The position numbers and the translations under genes were made by a program. Under the pieces are notes generated by a model, which worked only from the letters and a program-made list of their open reading frames with translations, had not been told where the DNA came from and made no database searches. A stretch of 64,000 bases of DNA from Anaerolineales bacterium. Its GTDB lineage: Bacteria; Chloroflexota; Anaerolineae; Aggregatilineales; J027. Shown piece by piece: positions 62,320 to 64,000 of the stretch. Numbering within the stretch: the first letter of the stretch is position 1; the number at the start of each line of letters is the position of its first letter. The stretch covers positions 1,488,001-1,552,000 of the forward strand of contig JACKCI010000002.1 in assembly GCA_020634155.1 (NCBI GenBank), read 5' to 3'.

Positions 62320-63030
62320 ATGGCAATTTTAGAAGTGCGTGATTTAGCATCTGGCTATGGGGAAGTCCAAATTCTATGGGGCGCGACCCTATCCATGGAG
62401 AAAGGCCAATTGACCTCCTTGGTAGGAGCCAACGGGGCAGGTAAGACCACCTTGCTTAAAACAGTAATGGGAGTGGTCAAGCCACGCGAAGGGTCGGTCT
62501 GGTTTGATGGGCGCAATGTGAGTTCATTGAGCGCTCATAAAAAGGCTGAAATCGGGCTGGTACTGGTACCCGAAGGTCGCCAACTGTTTACAGATATGAC
62601 GATCGAAGAAAACCTAGAGATGGGGGCGGCCCCCAAACGTGCCAAGTCTAAGTTTAATGCCAATCTGGAGCGGGTTTATGTCATGTTCCCGCGCCTGAAG
62701 GAACGACGCTTGCAACGCGCCGGAACCCTTAGCGGGGGTGAGCAGCAAATGTTGGCGGTGGCACGCGGGTTGATGTCTGACCCAATTGTGTTGATGGTCG
62801 ATGAAATGTCGCTCGGTTTAGCTCCTGTATTGGTGCTGGAATTGTTCAAAATCTTGCGCCAATTGAAAGATGAGGGTCTGACCCTGCTCTTGGTTGAACA
62901 AAATGTGCAGATGGCCTTGGCTGTCAGTGATTACGCCTATGTGCTATCACATGGCAAAGTCGATTTGCATGGACACAGCAAAGACCTCGTGCATGATGAC
63001 CATGTGCGTTCTGCTTATTTAGGGATGTGA
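62320..63030 (+). CDS. livF: Branched-chain amino acid ABC transporter ATPase LivF
   Basis: A 236-residue ATPase, partner of LivG. Walker A is GANGAGKTT, the signature LSGGEQQMLAVARGL, Walker B VLMVDEMSLGLAP. LVPEGRQLFTDMTIEENLEM is the family's Q-loop stretch, and LLVEQNVQMALAVSDYAYVL carries the region after the switch. GAAAGGA lies upstream of the ATG. It closes the livKHMGF operon. Confidence 0.95.
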   Translation: MAILEVRDLASGYGEVQILWGATLSMEKGQLTSLVGANGAGKTTLLKTVMGVVKPREGSVWFDGRNVSSLSAHKKAEIGLVLVPEGRQLFTDMTIEENLEMGAAPKRAKSKFNANLERVYVMFPRLKERRLQRAGTLSGGEQQMLAVARGLMSDPIVLMVDEMSLGLAPVLVLELFKILRQLKDEGLTLLLVEQNVQMALAVSDYAYVLSHGKVDLHGHSKDLVHDDHVRSAYLGM

Positions 63031-63109
63031 TGTACTGGTAATTGGATTGAGAGATTGCACCTGCCACCACTTGTGCGCTTGTGACTGAAACTCAGGAGGT
63101 GGCGCAAAG

Positions 63110-63141
63110 GCCCTCAGCGATGGTTGAGGGCTTTTGTGTTT
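63110..63141 (+). terminator. Intrinsic terminator of the liv operon
   Basis: GCCCTCA (63110-63116) / TGAGGGC (63125-63131), followed by TTTTGTGTTT. A second possible stem, TGCCACC/GGTGGCG, lies just upstream (63062-63104). Confidence 0.75.
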
Positions 63142-63147
63142 AGGTAG

Positions 63148-64000
63148 CTATGACGATGTGGTGTCATCTGGCACAAAGCTGAGAGCGTCGAGCATGGCGT
63201 TGATTTCAGGATTCGCCATAAACAGCTTCCAGAGCAGGCCTGTCCGGTAGTTTTCAATCATGACTACAATCGGGGCTTGGTTGAGGCCCATGAAGATGGT
63301 CGAGATATAGTCCTCGGTCAGGTTAAAAGCATCCCGAAAGCCATAAATATCCCATATCAAGTGGCCCTGCTCGTGGTAAAAATGCTTGAGCGCCCGCATT
63401 GACTCAGCGGGTGTATAGGGAAAAGAACTCAAAGCTCCGGTGGGTGTAATGGTGCCGTTGTCATTTTGGGGTGTGGGTTCATGCGCCAAGTAGCCAGTAT
63501 GGTCATCGCTGGCGGTCAGGCCCCAACAATCGGCGCTATACCCGACATGGCCTGCCGGATTTTCCACACAATAGTGGTGGTTAATCAGCGAAATGAGGCG
63601 GTTGTTCTCAAAGTAATTGGCGTAACGGTCACGCTTGCCACGCGGGTCAAAGCCGAGATAGGAATAGTGGGTAAAGAACAACGGTCCACCTGACCCCACT
63701 CCGACGGGCAATTCAAGGCCATAGTAGGTGTGTCCGTTGCGGTAGTGATTGCCGTGCGCGGTCTTGCCCCAATTCTCGCGGTAGATGCGGGCGCGTTCTG
63801 ATTGCGAGGCCCAGCCTGTGTAGTAGAGTTCGGGCGGGATTGGATGGGTAGGTGAGGCCACCGCCAGTAAATAAGAAATCATGGTCTCATTCCAGCCAAT
63901 TAGCGGGTGGTTGATATGCCATTCATGGTTAGGCGACCAATGCCAAAAGAGGTAGTGGGGGTCGGCGGGGTGGCGGTACCAATTCCACTCCACGCCCTCC
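63148..64000 (-). CDS. Glucoamylase-like (GH144-type) enzyme, C-terminal part
   Basis: The last 284 or so residues of a larger gene whose start lies beyond the window; the frame stays open to the edge, and the GTG at 63993 is not likely to be the start. The sequence matches the 'glycoamylase-like' domain related to GH144 beta-1,2-glucanases: HINHPLIGWNETMISYLLAV, ASPTHPIPPELYYTGWAS, GGPLFFTHYSYLGFDPRGKR, CWGLTASDDHTGYLAHEP, GTITPTGALSSFPYTPAESM, and WDIYGFRDAFNLTEDY. It likely acts on a beta-glucan or other polysaccharide; the substrate and export signal cannot be judged from this part. It converges on the liv operon. Confidence 0.85.
   Translation of the reverse strand, partial: EGVEWNWYRHPADPHYLFWHWSPNHEWHINHPLIGWNETMISYLLAVASPTHPIPPELYYTGWASQSERARIYRENWGKTAHGNHYRNGHTYYGLELPVGVGSGGPLFFTHYSYLGFDPRGKRDRYANYFENNRLISLINHHYCVENPAGHVGYSADCWGLTASDDHTGYLAHEPTPQNDNGTITPTGALSSFPYTPAESMRALKHFYHEQGHLIWDIYGFRDAFNLTEDYISTIFMGLNQAPIVVMIENYRTGLLWKLFMANPEINAMLDALSFVPDDTTSS

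Overview
The window is a chromosomal segment from a Chloroflexota bacterium, most likely Anaerolineae or a close relative. This rests on the style of the rRNA genes and on several lineage-typical features: threonine/proline/glutamate-rich linkers with TPTEEPT repeats, receptor kinases carrying PD40 propellers, very large multi-GAF hybrid kinases, and a Ser T-box. The 16S 3' end carries a normal CCTCC anti-Shine-Dalgarno sequence, and most starts have a GGAG-type site. Composition and codon use look uniform. I found no insertion sequence, prophage or CRISPR array. No database search was possible; all names come from motifs and domain order read by eye.

Layout. 0-6.9 kb: end of a TPR protein, a membrane/lectin-like protein, then a compact run yqeY, pgpH-like, ybeY, dgkA and a barrel protein. 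6.9-9.5 kb: a transmembrane Ser/Thr kinase with an external propeller. 9.5-15.1 kb: a complete rRNA operon (16S, tRNA-Ile, tRNA-Ala, 23S, 5S) with boxA-like sites before 16S and 23S and an unexpected intrinsic terminator in the leader. 15.2-29.1 kb: housekeeping and hypothetical genes, including a Ser T-box, a 46-residue membrane peptide gene and serS, then polX, an SH3-like protein, ligA, rlmI, a DUF3048 protein and a tyrosine-recombinase homologue that has lost its catalytic residues. 29.2-33.3 kb: a PadR-regulated MacB-type ABC exporter with a very clear double operator. 33.4 kb: tRNA-Arg.

33.6-50.9 kb is the most unusual part. Two single-domain receivers are followed by four consecutive sensor proteins with GAF domains but no output domain, a 2430-residue hybrid histidine kinase with eight GAF domains and a PAS domain, and, after a terminator, a threonine-synthase-like PLP enzyme fused to a receiver domain, overlapping an EamA-type exporter. 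The sensors look like a set meant to feed one kinase, and the enzyme-receiver fusion looks like a metabolic output of phosphorelay signalling. Both ideas are inference from order and domains.

50.9-64 kb: a SafE-like membrane protein, rpsB-tsf-pyrH, a small SWIM zinc-finger protein with an attenuator-like leader, a two-component pair next to a complete branched-chain amino acid ABC transporter (liv) operon, and the C-terminal part of a glucoamylase/GH144-like enzyme that runs off the window end.
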